The notes beneath the pieces are model-generated. The model ran no database searches. It was not told the origin of the DNA and saw nothing but the letters and a program-made list of their open reading frames with translations. Positions 37,488 through 46,474 of a stretch of DNA of 64,000 nucleotides are shown here, piece by piece. Within the stretch, counting starts at the first letter, position 1, and every line of letters begins with the position of its first letter. The stretch is from Plantactinospora endophytica (GTDB lineage: Bacteria; Actinomycetota; Actinomycetes; Mycobacteriales; Micromonosporaceae): positions 1-64,000 of the forward strand of contig NZ_BONW01000046.1 of NCBI RefSeq assembly GCF_016862915.1, written 5' to 3'. The position numbers and the translations under genes were made by a program.

Positions 37488-38350
37488 CAGCTACCGCCCC
37501 GCAGGATCGAGTTCCCCTCGAACGTGCCGGGCCCGGTCTCCCCCGATGCCTCGTCCGCACCCAGGTCGAGCCGGCCGGACTGGCCGTAGAACTCCACCGG
37601 GTTGCGCCAGAGCACCTGGTCGACGTCGTCGTCGCCGAAGCCGGCGGCCAGCATCGCCTCGCCGGTGGCCCGGGTCAGCAGCGGATCCGAGCGCCCCCAG
37701 TCGGCCGCCGAGTTGACCAGCATCCGCTCGGTGCCGTACTTGCGGAGCAGCTCGACCATCCGTGGCGGCGACATCTTGGTCTCGGGGTAGATGGAGAAGC
37801 CGAGCCAGCAGCCGGTGTCCCGGACCAGCGGCACGGTCACCTCGTTGAGGTGGTCGATCACCACCCGGCCGGGTTCGAGACCGGACTCGGCGATCACCGC
37901 CAGGCTGCGTTCGGTGCCCCGGGCCTTGTCCCGGTGCGGGGTGTGCACCATCGCCGGCAGCTCGTGTTCGACCGCCAGGGCGAGTTGGGCGGCGAAGACC
38001 TCGTCCTCCTCCGGGGTCATCGAGTCGTAGCCGACCTCGCCGACCGCCACCACGCCGTCCTTGTCCAGATAGCGGGGCAGCAGGTCGAGCACCTCACGGC
38101 AGCGCGGGTCGTTCGCCTCCTTCGGGTTCAGCGCGATGGTGGCGTGGTGTCGGATGCCGAACTGGGCGGCCCGGAACGGCTCCCAGCCGACCAGCGAGTC
38201 GAAGTAGTCGACGAAGGAGGCGGCACTGGTCCGGGGCTGGCCGAGCCAGAACGCCGGCTCCACCAGCGCGCGTACCCCGGCGGCGGCCATCCGCTCGTAG
38301 TCGTCCGTGGTCCGGGAAGTCATGTGGATGTGCGGGTCGAAGATCCTCAT
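37487..38350 (-). CDS. EboB-like TatD-family metal hydrolase
   Basis: 287 residues. The amidohydrolase-type start MRIFDPHIHMTSR carries the HxH metal motif. Further ligands are Glu in AVGEVGYDSMTPEE, His in MVHTPHRDKARG, His in VIDHLNEVT and Asp in NSAADWGRSDPL. A GTG one codon upstream (38353) is an alternative start. TatD relatives are Mg-dependent nucleases or hydrolases; in ebo clusters the member is called EboB and its substrate is unknown. The stop-start junction with eboA is TGATG. Confidence 0.87.
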   Translation of the reverse strand: MRIFDPHIHMTSRTTDDYERMAAAGVRALVEPAFWLGQPRTSAASFVDYFDSLVGWEPFRAAQFGIRHHATIALNPKEANDPRCREVLDLLPRYLDKDGVVAVGEVGYDSMTPEEDEVFAAQLALAVEHELPAMVHTPHRDKARGTERSLAVIAESGLEPGRVVIDHLNEVTVPLVRDTGCWLGFSIYPETKMSPPRMVELLRKYGTERMLVNSAADWGRSDPLLTRATGEAMLAAGFGDDDVDQVLWRNPVEFYGQSGRLDLGADEASGETGPGTFEGNSILRGGS

Positions 38351-39018
38351 CACGCCTCCTCGGCGCCCGACCGGGCCGGGGTCCCCGACCGGTGCAGCAC
38401 GCTCAGTCGATCAAGCAACGCGGTCGCGTCCGCCGGCATGTCCCGACCGGCCGCCCGACGTTCGTCGGCGAACCCGGCCAGCATGGTGGTCAGCTCGGCG
38501 TCGGCCCGCCGGTCGAGCCCGGAGACGGCGGACAGCGGGATCCCGGTGAAGACACACTTGAGCACCGCCTGCCGCCAGGCGGCCTGGTCGAGCCGGTCCG
38601 CGTACGGGCCGAGGGCGGCGGAGACCAGCCGGGTGTCGTTGGTCCGGATCGCGTCGTGCAGCAGTGGCACCCCGGCGTCGCCGACGGCGGGCAGCAGCGG
38701 CAGCGCCCGGAGTACCGCCCGTTTCTCGGCGGCGTCGCCGTGCCGGTAGCAGGTCTCGGCCTGACCGGGCAGTTCGGTCGGGGGCAGCGCGGCCAGCAGC
38801 AGCACCCGGGCCGCGTCGTCGGCGGTCCAGTCGGGCAGGTCGGGCAGGGGTTCCCGCCCGCACCTGCGGCCGGCCGCCGCGAACAGCCGACCGAGCGCGG
38901 CCGGCTCGCTGCCGACCCGGGCCAGCGCCTCCGTCAGCCAGTCCCGGTCGGGCAGCCGCCCGTCGGGTACGGCCAGCAGCGCCGCCCGCAGTCGTTCCAG
39001 TTCCGGTTCCGGTTCCAT
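38350..39018 (-). CDS. EboA-like protein
   Basis: 222 residues from ATG at 39018 behind GGGGAGGACCGG. Largely helical, no membrane segment. The C-terminal half contains the family block NDTRLVSAALGPYADRLDQ followed by AAWRQAVLKCVFTGIPL, which resembles the EboA consensus (ND..EAAFNQMVLKALFVGVPL). EboA has no known activity; it is the marker gene of the ebo cluster. Preceded by a 65-base gap after the TIM-barrel gene, the largest inside this operon. Confidence 0.8.
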   Translation of the reverse strand: MEPEPELERLRAALLAVPDGRLPDRDWLTEALARVGSEPAALGRLFAAAGRRCGREPLPDLPDWTADDAARVLLLAALPPTELPGQAETCYRHGDAAEKRAVLRALPLLPAVGDAGVPLLHDAIRTNDTRLVSAALGPYADRLDQAAWRQAVLKCVFTGIPLSAVSGLDRRADAELTTMLAGFADERRAAGRDMPADATALLDRLSVLHRSGTPARSGAEEA

Positions 39019-39083
39019 CCGGTCCTCCCCAGGCGTGTCGTTCCGGTGTGGATGGTGGTCGCGGTCCCCCCGGTGGTGCTCGT

Positions 39084-40106
39084 TCAGACCGGCGTGCCGG
39101 CCACCGCCCCCGGACGACCCCGCCCGCCGAGCCGAGGTCGCGCGGCCGGCACGGCGCCCGCCCCGCTGTCGGGGAGCCCGGCCTCGGCGGCGGCGGTGCG
39201 GAGAAACTCGATCGAGTGTGCCGCCACCGACGGAGCCGCGTGCGAGTGCCGGGGCAGCTCGACGGCGACCAGCCCGGCGTAACCTGCCTCTGCCAGCGCC
39301 CGCAGTACGGGCGGGAATTCGATCTCGCCGGTGCCGAACTCCAGGTGCTCGTGCACATCCCGGCGCATGTCGTCGATCTGTACGTTGACCAGGTGCGGAG
39401 CCACCTGCGCCACGCACTGCGGCACCGGCAGCGGCTCCAGGCAGCGGCAGTGTCCGATGTCGAGGGTGATGCCGAAGCGTGGCGGCTCGCCGAGTGCCTT
39501 GCGCAGCCGCCACCAGTCGGCGATCTCGGCGACCAGCATGCCCGGCTCCGGCTCGAACCCGAGCACCATCCCGGCGGCGTCGGCGACGTCGACCAGTTCG
39601 GCGCAGCCGGCGACGAGCCGGTCCCAGGCGGTCGCCGGGTCGACCTCGGCCGGGCGTACCCCGGACCAGAAGGAGACCGCCTCGGCGCCCAGGTCGGCCC
39701 CGATCGCCACGGCCCGGCGGAGGAACTCGACCCGCAGCGCGTTGTCGTCGTGCAGCAGCGTCGGCGCGTGCTTGTGCCAGGGGTCGAGCAGGTAGCGGGC
39801 CCCGGTCTCGATCACCACGCCGAGGCCGTGCGCCGCGAGGCTCCGGCCGACCGCCGCCACCCGGGCCGCCAGGTGCGGCCCGAACGGGTCCAGGTGGTCG
39901 TGGTCGAGGGTCAACGCCACACCCTGGTAACCGAGGTCGGCGATCACCCGCAGCGCGTCGTCCAGCCGATGGTTGGCGAACCCGTTGGTGCCGTAGCCGA
40001 AGCGCAGCCCGGGTAGCCCGCCGGGGCCGGCGCTCGGATCGGCGAGACCGGTCGGGCCGGGCGTCGCCAGCCGGCCCGGTGCGGTGGAGTCGGCAGCGGC
40101 GGTCAT
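39084..40106 (-). CDS. Sugar phosphate isomerase/epimerase-type TIM barrel in the ebo operon
   Basis: 340 residues. A Pro/Gly-rich N-terminal extension of about 30 residues precedes the barrel, which starts LRFGYGTNGFANHRLDDALRV. Metal-site candidates: Glu in VLGFEPEPGMLVAEI, Asp/His in GITLDIGHCRCLE, His/Asp in HLVNVQIDDMRRDVHEH and Glu in LVAVELPRHSH. Related proteins act on inosose or keto-sugars, which fits the inositol-phosphate synthase two genes upstream. It overlaps the UbiA gene by 4 bases. Confidence 0.84.
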   Translation of the reverse strand: MTAAADSTAPGRLATPGPTGLADPSAGPGGLPGLRFGYGTNGFANHRLDDALRVIADLGYQGVALTLDHDHLDPFGPHLAARVAAVGRSLAAHGLGVVIETGARYLLDPWHKHAPTLLHDDNALRVEFLRRAVAIGADLGAEAVSFWSGVRPAEVDPATAWDRLVAGCAELVDVADAAGMVLGFEPEPGMLVAEIADWWRLRKALGEPPRFGITLDIGHCRCLEPLPVPQCVAQVAPHLVNVQIDDMRRDVHEHLEFGTGEIEFPPVLRALAEAGYAGLVAVELPRHSHAAPSVAAHSIEFLRTAAAEAGLPDSGAGAVPAARPRLGGRGRPGAVAGTPV

Positions 40107-40990
40107 GTCGGCGAGACCAGTCGGGCTAGGCGGCGGCCGAGCGGGGCGGCGGCGGCCACCGCGACGCCGAGCACTGCGGCACCGGCCCGGGCGACCAGGG
40201 CGCCCTGTAGGGCGGGCAGGCCGGTGATGCCGGCGCCGACCGCCGCCCGGACCTTGGACGCCTGCGGGTCGGCCGCGACCCGGGCCTGCGCGGCGCCGTA
40301 CTGGAGGCCGTACCAGCCGGCGAGCGCGGCCGGGACCAGGGTCCGCCAGTTGGGGCTGCCGGAGGCTGCGGCCGGGTCGGCGGTACGGGGCCGGGCGACC
40401 GCGGCGGCGGCCACCGCGGCGGTACCGGCCAGCGTCGCCGCCGGCAGCGCCCGGGTCGCGCCGGAGACCTCCCGCCGGGACAGTTCGGTGACCGTGTACG
40501 TGTGCGCGGCCACCGTCAACGCCGCCGGCACCGCCCGAGCCACCCGGCCACCGCTGGCGCCGAGCAGCACGTCCAGCCCTCGGCAGGCAGCCATCACCGC
40601 CGGCCCGGCCGGAGTGTTCTTGGCCCGCAGGTCGTACGCCCAGACGGCACCGGCCAGCGGCACCGCCACGGCCAGCGCCCGGCGACCACCGGCCAGCCCG
40701 GCGAGCCCGATCCCGGCGGCGGTCAGCCCGGCCGAGACGCCGAGGGCGAACCCGGGTGAGACCCGTCCACTGGGGATCGGCCGTTCGGGCCGCTCCTTCG
40801 CGTCGAGTTCGCGGTCCGCCCAGTCGTTGGCGGCCATCCCGGCCCAGTAGAGCAGCACCGACGCGCCGGCCAGCCCTGGTACCCGACGGTCCAGCGCGTC
40901 GGCGGCGGCGGCACCGGCCACCACGTCTCCGGGTACCGAGAGCGCGGCGGGCGCCCGGACCAGTTCGGCCAGGTCACGCAGCGACGGCAT
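40103..40990 (-). CDS. UbiA-family prenyltransferase (EboC-like)
   Basis: 295 residues with about eight hydrophobic helices. The first prenyl-diphosphate/Mg motif is NDWADRELDAKERPERPIPSG (N-D-x3-D), the UbiA hallmark. The second Asp-rich site, normally DxxxD, appears only as WAYDLRAKNTPAGP in this subfamily. It would transfer a prenyl chain to a polar acceptor at the membrane. The reading frame overlaps the inositol-phosphate synthase gene by 17 bases, so the two are tightly coupled. The same UbiA-plus-inositol-phosphate-synthase pair is known from Streptomyces. Confidence 0.9.
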   Translation of the reverse strand: MPSLRDLAELVRAPAALSVPGDVVAGAAAADALDRRVPGLAGASVLLYWAGMAANDWADRELDAKERPERPIPSGRVSPGFALGVSAGLTAAGIGLAGLAGGRRALAVAVPLAGAVWAYDLRAKNTPAGPAVMAACRGLDVLLGASGGRVARAVPAALTVAAHTYTVTELSRREVSGATRALPAATLAGTAAVAAAAVARPRTADPAAASGSPNWRTLVPAALAGWYGLQYGAAQARVAADPQASKVRAAVGAGITGLPALQGALVARAGAAVLGVAVAAAAPLGRRLARLVSPT

Positions 40991-42143
40991 CCGAGTCCCC
41001 CGAAGTCGGCTCGGCGTCGAGCTGCCGGACGAAGGCGCGCAGCGTGGCCCACTGTTCGGCGAGGGCGTGCGGCACCTCGCCGAGCGGATCCTTGAAGAAG
41101 AACGCCAGTTCGGGCAGGGGGCCGGTCCGGCCGGCCCGGTGCGCGGCGGCGGTCAGCCGGGCCAGGTCGAGGACCAGCGGTGCGGCCAGCGAGGAGTCGC
41201 AGCCGTGCCAGGTGAACTCCATCCGCATCGGGGTACCGAGGAAGCCGGCGAAGGTGACCAGGTCCCAGGCGGTCTTGAAGTCGCCGATGTCGTCGACGTA
41301 CTCGATCCGGGTGTTGCCCTGCGGCACGTAGCCGAGGGTCTCGCCGAGTACCCGCTGCTTGCTGGCGGACTTGGCCGCGTTCGCCGCCGGCTCGGCCAGG
41401 TTGGCGCCGTCGCCGCCGCCGAGCAGGTTGGTGCCGGACCAGCTCCGTACCCGCAGGTGGCGCATGGCGAACATCGGGGCGAGGACCGACTTGACAAGCG
41501 TCTCGCCGGTCTTGCCGTCGTGCCCGGCGTACGGGACTCCGGCCCGCTGTGCCAACTCGGCGAGCGCGGGCAGCCGGGCACCGGTCGACGGGGTGAAGTC
41601 CACGTAGGAGCAGCCGGCGGTGAAGGCGGCGTAGGCGTACGCGGCGCTGGGCGGCAGCGGGCTGCCCTCGGCCAGCGCGGCATCCAGATCGGACAGCCGC
41701 TGGTACGCCGGATGCGCGGCCGGGGCCGGCTCGGTCGAGGAGACGTTGACCACCACCACCCGGTCGAGCCGGTGGCGTTCGCGGAAGCCGGTCAGGTCGG
41801 CGACGACCGCCTCGACGACGGCGGCCTGCGGGCCACCGGTCGGTGCCGGCCGCAGCTCGGCTTCGAGGGCGCCGATCTCGCCGGCCAGCGCCGCCACCAG
41901 CCGGGCCGGCAGTACGCCCGCCTCGGCCAGCGTCTCGGCCTTCTTGACCAGCGGCGTGGTGGCCACGTCGTGCCCGCCGAAGACCAGGTCGGCCAGGGCT
42001 GGCAGGGCCGCGCTACGCAGGGCCGGCAACTCGGTCACACAGCCGGTCGGTTCGGCCAGCCCGGCCCGCAGGGCCAACGCCCCGACCATGCTGGTCACCG
42101 CGACCGAGCCACGTCCGCCAACCAGCCAGACACCCGTACGCAT
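40974..42143 (-). CDS. myo-Inositol-1(3)-phosphate synthase family protein
   Basis: 389 residues. ATG at 42143 has AGGAG upstream. The NAD-binding start VWLVGGRGSVAVTSMVGALAL and the conserved blocks VVVVNVSSTEP, GHDGKTGETLVKSVLAPMF (active-site Lys region), SWSGTNLLGGGDGANLAEP, RIEYVDDIGDFKTAWD and TWHGCDSSLAAPLVLDLARL are diagnostic for inositol-phosphate synthase. It converts glucose 6-phosphate to myo-inositol 3-phosphate by NAD-dependent cyclisation. In most ebo clusters another sugar cyclase-like enzyme (EboD, dehydroquinate-synthase fold) occupies this place, so here a different cyclitol-forming enzyme appears to substitute. First gene of the eight-gene operon. Confidence 0.92.
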   Translation of the reverse strand: MRTGVWLVGGRGSVAVTSMVGALALRAGLAEPTGCVTELPALRSAALPALADLVFGGHDVATTPLVKKAETLAEAGVLPARLVAALAGEIGALEAELRPAPTGGPQAAVVEAVVADLTGFRERHRLDRVVVVNVSSTEPAPAAHPAYQRLSDLDAALAEGSPLPPSAAYAYAAFTAGCSYVDFTPSTGARLPALAELAQRAGVPYAGHDGKTGETLVKSVLAPMFAMRHLRVRSWSGTNLLGGGDGANLAEPAANAAKSASKQRVLGETLGYVPQGNTRIEYVDDIGDFKTAWDLVTFAGFLGTPMRMEFTWHGCDSSLAAPLVLDLARLTAAAHRAGRTGPLPELAFFFKDPLGEVPHALAEQWATLRAFVRQLDAEPTSGDSDAVAA

Positions 42144-42231
42144 CAGTGCTCCTCCCTCCGGTGCCGGCACGGCCCTGGGCCGACCGGGGGTGTACGACGA
42201 CGACCGGGGTGCCATCCGCCGGATCAACTCG

Positions 42232-42248
42232 CCGATACTGCCTATCGG
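42232..42248 (-). promoter_or_regulatory. Inverted repeat upstream of the ebo-type operon
   Basis: CCGATA-CTGCC-TATCGG, perfect 6-bp arms, about 90 bases before the first start codon and in a locally AT-richer patch. Candidate operator or promoter element; no known consensus matched. Confidence 0.4.
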
Positions 42249-42630
42249 GACATCTTGCCGGGTGATCGAGAAAAGCGCCCCGCCCGCCCGACCGTCGCGG
42301 TGGAACATCCCGTGCGGCAGCGCCGGAGTCGGCGGCAACGACACTGCTCGGGTCCGTGACCGTGCGGGCGGACGGGGCTTGGTAGGCAGGGCCGGTCGGC
42401 GTCGCGGTCCTGCCTCCCCCGATCCAGGGCGACCGGCCGGCGGGGGTTGCCGGTCGGGTCGCGATATCCCTGTGGAGTTGTGCCACCGCCGCCCACTGTG
42501 GACGGTGGGGCGAAGTCGTCGGGGCGACGGGGTCGGGCGGGTCGCCGGACCCCGGTCGCGGGTTCGGGTCCGGTCCGGGACGTCGGACCGGCGGTACCAC
42601 CGGTTGGGGGTCAGCCGGTGTGGTTCCGGC

Positions 42631-42671
42631 GTCCGGTGCGGCCGGGGAATCCCGGTCCGGCCGCACCGGAC
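42631..42671 (-). terminator. 15-bp hairpin downstream of the ROK-ABC-dehydrogenase operon
   Basis: GTCCGGTGCGGCCGG (42631-42645) pairs perfectly with 42657-42671 across 11 nt. It lies 246 bases past the last stop of the sugar operon and probably separates it from the ebo-type operon. Confidence 0.6.
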
Positions 42672-42916
42672 GGCCGTGTCACCTGTCGCACGCCACGCCC
42701 GGAGCAGGGCTCCGGCGCGTACGCGCACTCCTTCCGGATCGACCTCCATCCGGTCGCGGGGCGCAACCGCGGCCGGACCCTCGCCGGTCACTCCGGAAAG
42801 TCTCGGGTCGGGGTCGCCGGCCCGAGGGCCGGGCCACCCGACGGGTGGACAACTACCTCCGGCGGTGCCGGCTTCGCGCCCGAGGACGGGAAGCCGGCGT
42901 ACGCCGGTCGAACGGG

Positions 42917-44125
42917 TTACGCGGTGACCGGGGCGGGCACCTGCTCCACCGCCGTCCAGGACGAGCCCAGCTCCGCCGACCGCGCCACCGCGTCCAGCAC
43001 GAGCTGGACCTGGAGCGCGTCGGCGAACGAGGGAGTCGGGTCCGACCCGGTGGCGATCGCCGCGAGGAAGTCCCGCAGCTCGTGCGTGAACGAGTGCTCG
43101 TACCCGATGATGTGCCCCGGCGGCCACCAGGCCGCCATGTACGGGTGGTCGCCCTCGGTCACCAGGATCCGCCGGAAGCCCTGCTCGGCGCCGGGTTCGG
43201 TGGCGTCGAAGAACTCCAGCTCGTTGAGGCGTTCGAGGTCGAACGCCACCGAGCCGAGCGAACCGTTGATCTCGACCCGCAGCGCGTTGCGCCGTCCGGC
43301 GGCGAACCGGGTCGCCTCGTAGGTGGCGAGCCCGCCACCGTCGAGCCGGGCCACGAAGACCGCCGCGTCGTCGACGGTGACCTGCCCCATCGCGGCACCG
43401 GCGCCGTCGGCCGAGGCGGCCAGGCCGCTCGACTCGGCGGGCAGCGGGCGCTCCTTGACGAAGGTCTCGGTGATCGCGCTGACCCCGCTGATCCGCTGCC
43501 CGGTGACGAACTGGGTCAGGTCGATGATGTGTGCACCGATGTCGCCGAGCGCACCGGACCCGGCCTTGTCCTTCTGGAGCCGCCAGACCAGCGGGAACTG
43601 CGGGTCGGTGATCCAGTCCTGCAGGTAGACGGCGCGGACGTGCCGGATCACGCCGAGCCGGCCGGAGGCGACCAGCTCCCGCATCAGGCTGACCGCGGGA
43701 ACCCGGCGGTAGTTGAACCCGCACATGGCCCGTACGCCCACCGTCTGGGCCTTGGCCGCCGCGGCGGCCATGGCCCGAGCCTCCTCGACCGTGTTGGCGA
43801 GCGGCTTCTCGCACAGTACGTGCTTGCCCGCCTCCAGGGCCGCGATGGTGATCTCGGCGTGGCTGTCGCCGGGGGTGCAGACGTCGACGATGTCGATGTC
43901 GTCCCGGGCGATCAGCTCACGCCAGTCGGTGGTGTGCCCGTCCCAGCCGAGCCGGCCGGCCGCGTCGGCGACCTTGGACTCGTCCCGGCCGCAGACCAGG
44001 GCCATCCGGGCCCGTACCGGCAGGTCGAAGACGCGGTTCACGGTCCGCCACGCCTGTGAGTGCGCGGCGCCCATGAACGCGTAGCCGACCATGCCGACCC
44101 GCAGTTCTTTCTCGTTCGTGGACAA
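42917..44125 (-). CDS. Gfo/Idh/MocA-family oxidoreductase
   Basis: 402 residues. N-terminal Rossmann domain with VGMVGYAFMGAAHSQAW (GxGxxG-like), the DIDIVDVCTPGDSHAEI strand and the catalytic EKP motif in HVLCEKPLANTVEEA (about 106). The C-terminal domain carries GALGDIGAHIIDLTQFVTG with the conserved Asp/His pair used for sugar oxidation. Members oxidise sugars, often at C3, with NAD(P). Last gene of the ROK operon, 21 bases after the binding-protein gene. It probably oxidises, or re-reduces, the imported sugar. Confidence 0.92.
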   Translation of the reverse strand: MSTNEKELRVGMVGYAFMGAAHSQAWRTVNRVFDLPVRARMALVCGRDESKVADAAGRLGWDGHTTDWRELIARDDIDIVDVCTPGDSHAEITIAALEAGKHVLCEKPLANTVEEARAMAAAAAKAQTVGVRAMCGFNYRRVPAVSLMRELVASGRLGVIRHVRAVYLQDWITDPQFPLVWRLQKDKAGSGALGDIGAHIIDLTQFVTGQRISGVSAITETFVKERPLPAESSGLAASADGAGAAMGQVTVDDAAVFVARLDGGGLATYEATRFAAGRRNALRVEINGSLGSVAFDLERLNELEFFDATEPGAEQGFRRILVTEGDHPYMAAWWPPGHIIGYEHSFTHELRDFLAAIATGSDPTPSFADALQVQLVLDAVARSAELGSSWTAVEQVPAPVTA

Positions 44126-44146
44126 GGTGGGTCTCCCCCCGGTGTG

Positions 44147-45229
44147 TCAGAACCCGAGCTTGGTGTACGCGCTCGCGTTCTCTTTCGTGATCGTCTCGGA
44201 GGCCAACGTGATCTCCTTGGGCACCTGCAGCTCGACCAGGTCGGACATGCCCTTCCCCTGGCCGATGAGCCGGGCCAGCGAGATCGCCGACGAGGCCATC
44301 GAGGGGCTGTAGGTGACCGTTGCCTTCAGGACGCTGTTGTCGGCCGCGATGGCCTGGATGGCCGCGAGGGAGCCGGCACCGCCGACCATGATGAACTCGG
44401 AGCGGTTGGCCTGCTTGACCGCGGCCAGTACGCCGATGCCCTGGTCGTCGTCGTGGTTCCACAGCGCGTCCATCTTGGGCAACGCCCGGAGGAGCTGCGA
44501 GGCTTCGGCCTGGCCGGTGTCGGCGGTGAACCGGGCGGCGCGCCGGTTGGCCACCTTGAAGCCGAGCACGGCCAGCTCGGCGGCGAAGCCGGCGGACCGC
44601 TCCTTGGTCAGCTCCAGCTCGTCCATGCCGGCGATCTCGCCGATGATCGGGTTGGTGATGCCCTTGGCCTTCATCTGCTCGCCGATGTAGCGGCCGGCGG
44701 CGACGCCCATGCCGTAGTTGTCGCCCTTGATCTGGAGCCGGTAGGCCAGCGCGTCCGGGAACGCCCGGTCCAGGTTGACCACCGGGATGCCGGCCTTCAT
44801 CGCCTCCAGGCCGGAGGCGTTCAGCTCCTTGCCGTCGTGCGGCAGCATCACGATCACGTTCGGCTTCTGCGAGATCAGCGTGGACAGTGCGGCCCGCTGG
44901 GCTGCCGCGTCCGCGCCGGCGGCGACCGTCTTGAACTCGACGTCCGAGAAGACCTTCGCCTGCGCCTCGGCGTTCTTGGTGATGGCGGCGAGCCAGCCGT
45001 GGTCGGCGGCCGGCGCGGAGAAGCCGATCACGACCTTCTGACCGGGGGCGCTGTTCGGGTTGGCCGAGCTGTCCGCCGCCTTGACCTGCTCGTTCCCGCC
45101 GGAACCGTCGCCGGTGTCGTTGCTGGTGCAGGCGGTGAGCAGGGCGCCGGCGCCGACCGCCGCCCCGCCGAGCAGCAGCCGGCGGCGGGACAGGTCGCGC
45201 ACCGGCCGGAGCGGATCGTGCTGGGTCAT
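44147..45229 (-). CDS. Sugar ABC transporter substrate-binding lipoprotein
   Basis: 360 residues. ATG at 45229 follows AGGAGGTCGTC. The N terminus combines a twin-arginine motif (DLSRRRLLLGG) with a lipobox (LLTAC), so it may be exported folded through Tat and then lipidated. The mature part is a periplasmic-binding-protein type I (ribose/LacI-like) fold: VVIGFSAPAADHGWLAAITKNAEAQ, NVIVMLPHDGKELNASG, IPVVNLDR and ALWNHDDDQGIGVLAAV. It captures a monosaccharide or small glycoside for the permease encoded downstream of the ATPase. Ligand unknown. Confidence 0.92.
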   Translation of the reverse strand: MTQHDPLRPVRDLSRRRLLLGGAAVGAGALLTACTSNDTGDGSGGNEQVKAADSSANPNSAPGQKVVIGFSAPAADHGWLAAITKNAEAQAKVFSDVEFKTVAAGADAAAQRAALSTLISQKPNVIVMLPHDGKELNASGLEAMKAGIPVVNLDRAFPDALAYRLQIKGDNYGMGVAAGRYIGEQMKAKGITNPIIGEIAGMDELELTKERSAGFAAELAVLGFKVANRRAARFTADTGQAEASQLLRALPKMDALWNHDDDQGIGVLAAVKQANRSEFIMVGGAGSLAAIQAIAADNSVLKATVTYSPSMASSAISLARLIGQGKGMSDLVELQVPKEITLASETITKENASAYTKLGF

Positions 45230-45343
45230 GACGACCTCCTGATATTCGACTTCGTGTGGGGTGAAGGGTGGGTGGGGTCCGCCGGCCGGTGACCGGGTAC
45301 GGCCACCGGCGGCGGGCGCCACCGGGGGATGTGCTGCGGTGCG

Positions 45344-46474
45344 TCAGTTCGTCGAGCTGAGCTTGTTGCGGGCGAGAAGCTGGGTCAGCGACTTGAACCG
45401 GAACTGCTGGACCAGCACGGCGGCGACGATGATGCCGCCCTTGACCATGTTCTGCGCCTCGGTGGAGAGGCCGTTGATGGCGAACAGGTTGGTGATGGTG
45501 GCGAAGATGATCACGCCGAGCAGGGAGCCGACGATGGTGCCCCGGCCGCCGCTGAGCAGCGTGCCACCGATGATCGCCGCGGCGATCGCGTCGAGTTCGT
45601 AGAGGTTCGCCATCGCCGCCTGCGCGGAGTTGGCCTGCGCGGTGAGCATGATCGCGGCGATACCGCAGCAGAGGCCGGAGAGCGCGTAGAGCAGCATGCT
45701 GTGCCGGCGTACGTTGATGCCGGCCAGCCGGGCCGCCTCCGGGTTGCCGCCGACCGCGACCGTACGCCGGCCGAAGGTGGTGCGGTTGAGCAGCACCCAG
45801 CCGGCCGCGACCACTCCGGCGAGGATGTAGACCAGCACCGGGATGCCGAGGATGTCGTTGCTGGCGATCCCGTTGATGGTCGCGTTGTTGGAGACCTGGG
45901 TCTGCTTGTCGGAGATCTCGGCGGCGAGACCCCGGGCGGCGACCAGCATGGCCAGGGTGGCGATGAACGGCACCAGCCGGCCGTACGAGATCAGGAAGCC
46001 GTTGACCAGGCCGACGCAGACCGCCACCACGATCGCGGTGAAGATCATCCCACCGGCGCCGTAGCTCTGGGTCGCGACCGTGGTGCTCCAGACCCCGGCC
46101 AGCGCCACGATCGCGCCGACCGAGAGGTCGATGCCGCCACCGATGATCACGAATGTCATGCCCACGGTGACCACGCCGACCACCGAGGCCAGGGTGAGGA
46201 TCGACATGATGTTGTCGCCGACCCAGTTCATGTCGCCGTAGAGGTCGGGGCGGGTGATGATGCCGATGATGATCAGCACCACCAGTACCCCGACCAGGCC
46301 CAGGTTGCGCCGGAACGACTCACCCGCGTCGCCGCTCCACCGACCGTTCCCGTTGCCGGGCGCGCCGGCACCCTTGTGCGCCGGCGCTCCGGCCGGCGCC
46401 GGCGACACCGGCGTGGGCCGGTCCGCCGGCGGCGCCGCCGCGGCCGGCGCGGCGGTCTCGGTACGTTCGGTCAC
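45344..46474 (-). CDS. Ribose-type ABC sugar permease
   Basis: 376 residues. A Pro/Ala-rich cytoplasmic N terminus of about 50 residues precedes eight to ten transmembrane helices. RbsC-family marks are MTFVIIGGGIDLSVGAIVALAG, FIATLAMLVAARGLA and AIIGGTLLSGGRGTIVGSLLGV near the ATPase-contact loop. It overlaps the ATPase gene by 4 bases. Single permease gene, so a homodimer is expected. Confidence 0.93.
   Translation of the reverse strand: MTERTETAAPAAAAPPADRPTPVSPAPAGAPAHKGAGAPGNGNGRWSGDAGESFRRNLGLVGVLVVLIIIGIITRPDLYGDMNWVGDNIMSILTLASVVGVVTVGMTFVIIGGGIDLSVGAIVALAGVWSTTVATQSYGAGGMIFTAIVVAVCVGLVNGFLISYGRLVPFIATLAMLVAARGLAAEISDKQTQVSNNATINGIASNDILGIPVLVYILAGVVAAGWVLLNRTTFGRRTVAVGGNPEAARLAGINVRRHSMLLYALSGLCCGIAAIMLTAQANSAQAAMANLYELDAIAAAIIGGTLLSGGRGTIVGSLLGVIIFATITNLFAINGLSTEAQNMVKGGIIVAAVLVQQFRFKSLTQLLARNKLSSTN

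Larger units (their letters stand above)
42144..42916. other. 773-base intergenic region upstream of the ebo-type operon
   Basis: Open frames on both strands here are low-complexity Pro/Arg/Gly shadows and I support none of them. The region holds a strong hairpin (42631-42671) and an inverted repeat (42232-42248). It is unusually long for this gene-dense window and must contain the promoter of the ebo-type operon. Confidence 0.5.

Noticed and set aside
34919-38749. Plus-strand open frame of about 1276 codons across the ebo genes
   Set aside because: It runs antisense to four genes with clear family motifs and overlapping stop-start junctions; its composition is repetitive Arg/Pro.
42013-42666. 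Minus-strand protein gene of about 217 codons upstream of the inositol-phosphate synthase
   Set aside because: Pro/Arg/Gly low complexity, no ribosome binding site, runs into the synthase gene in another frame.
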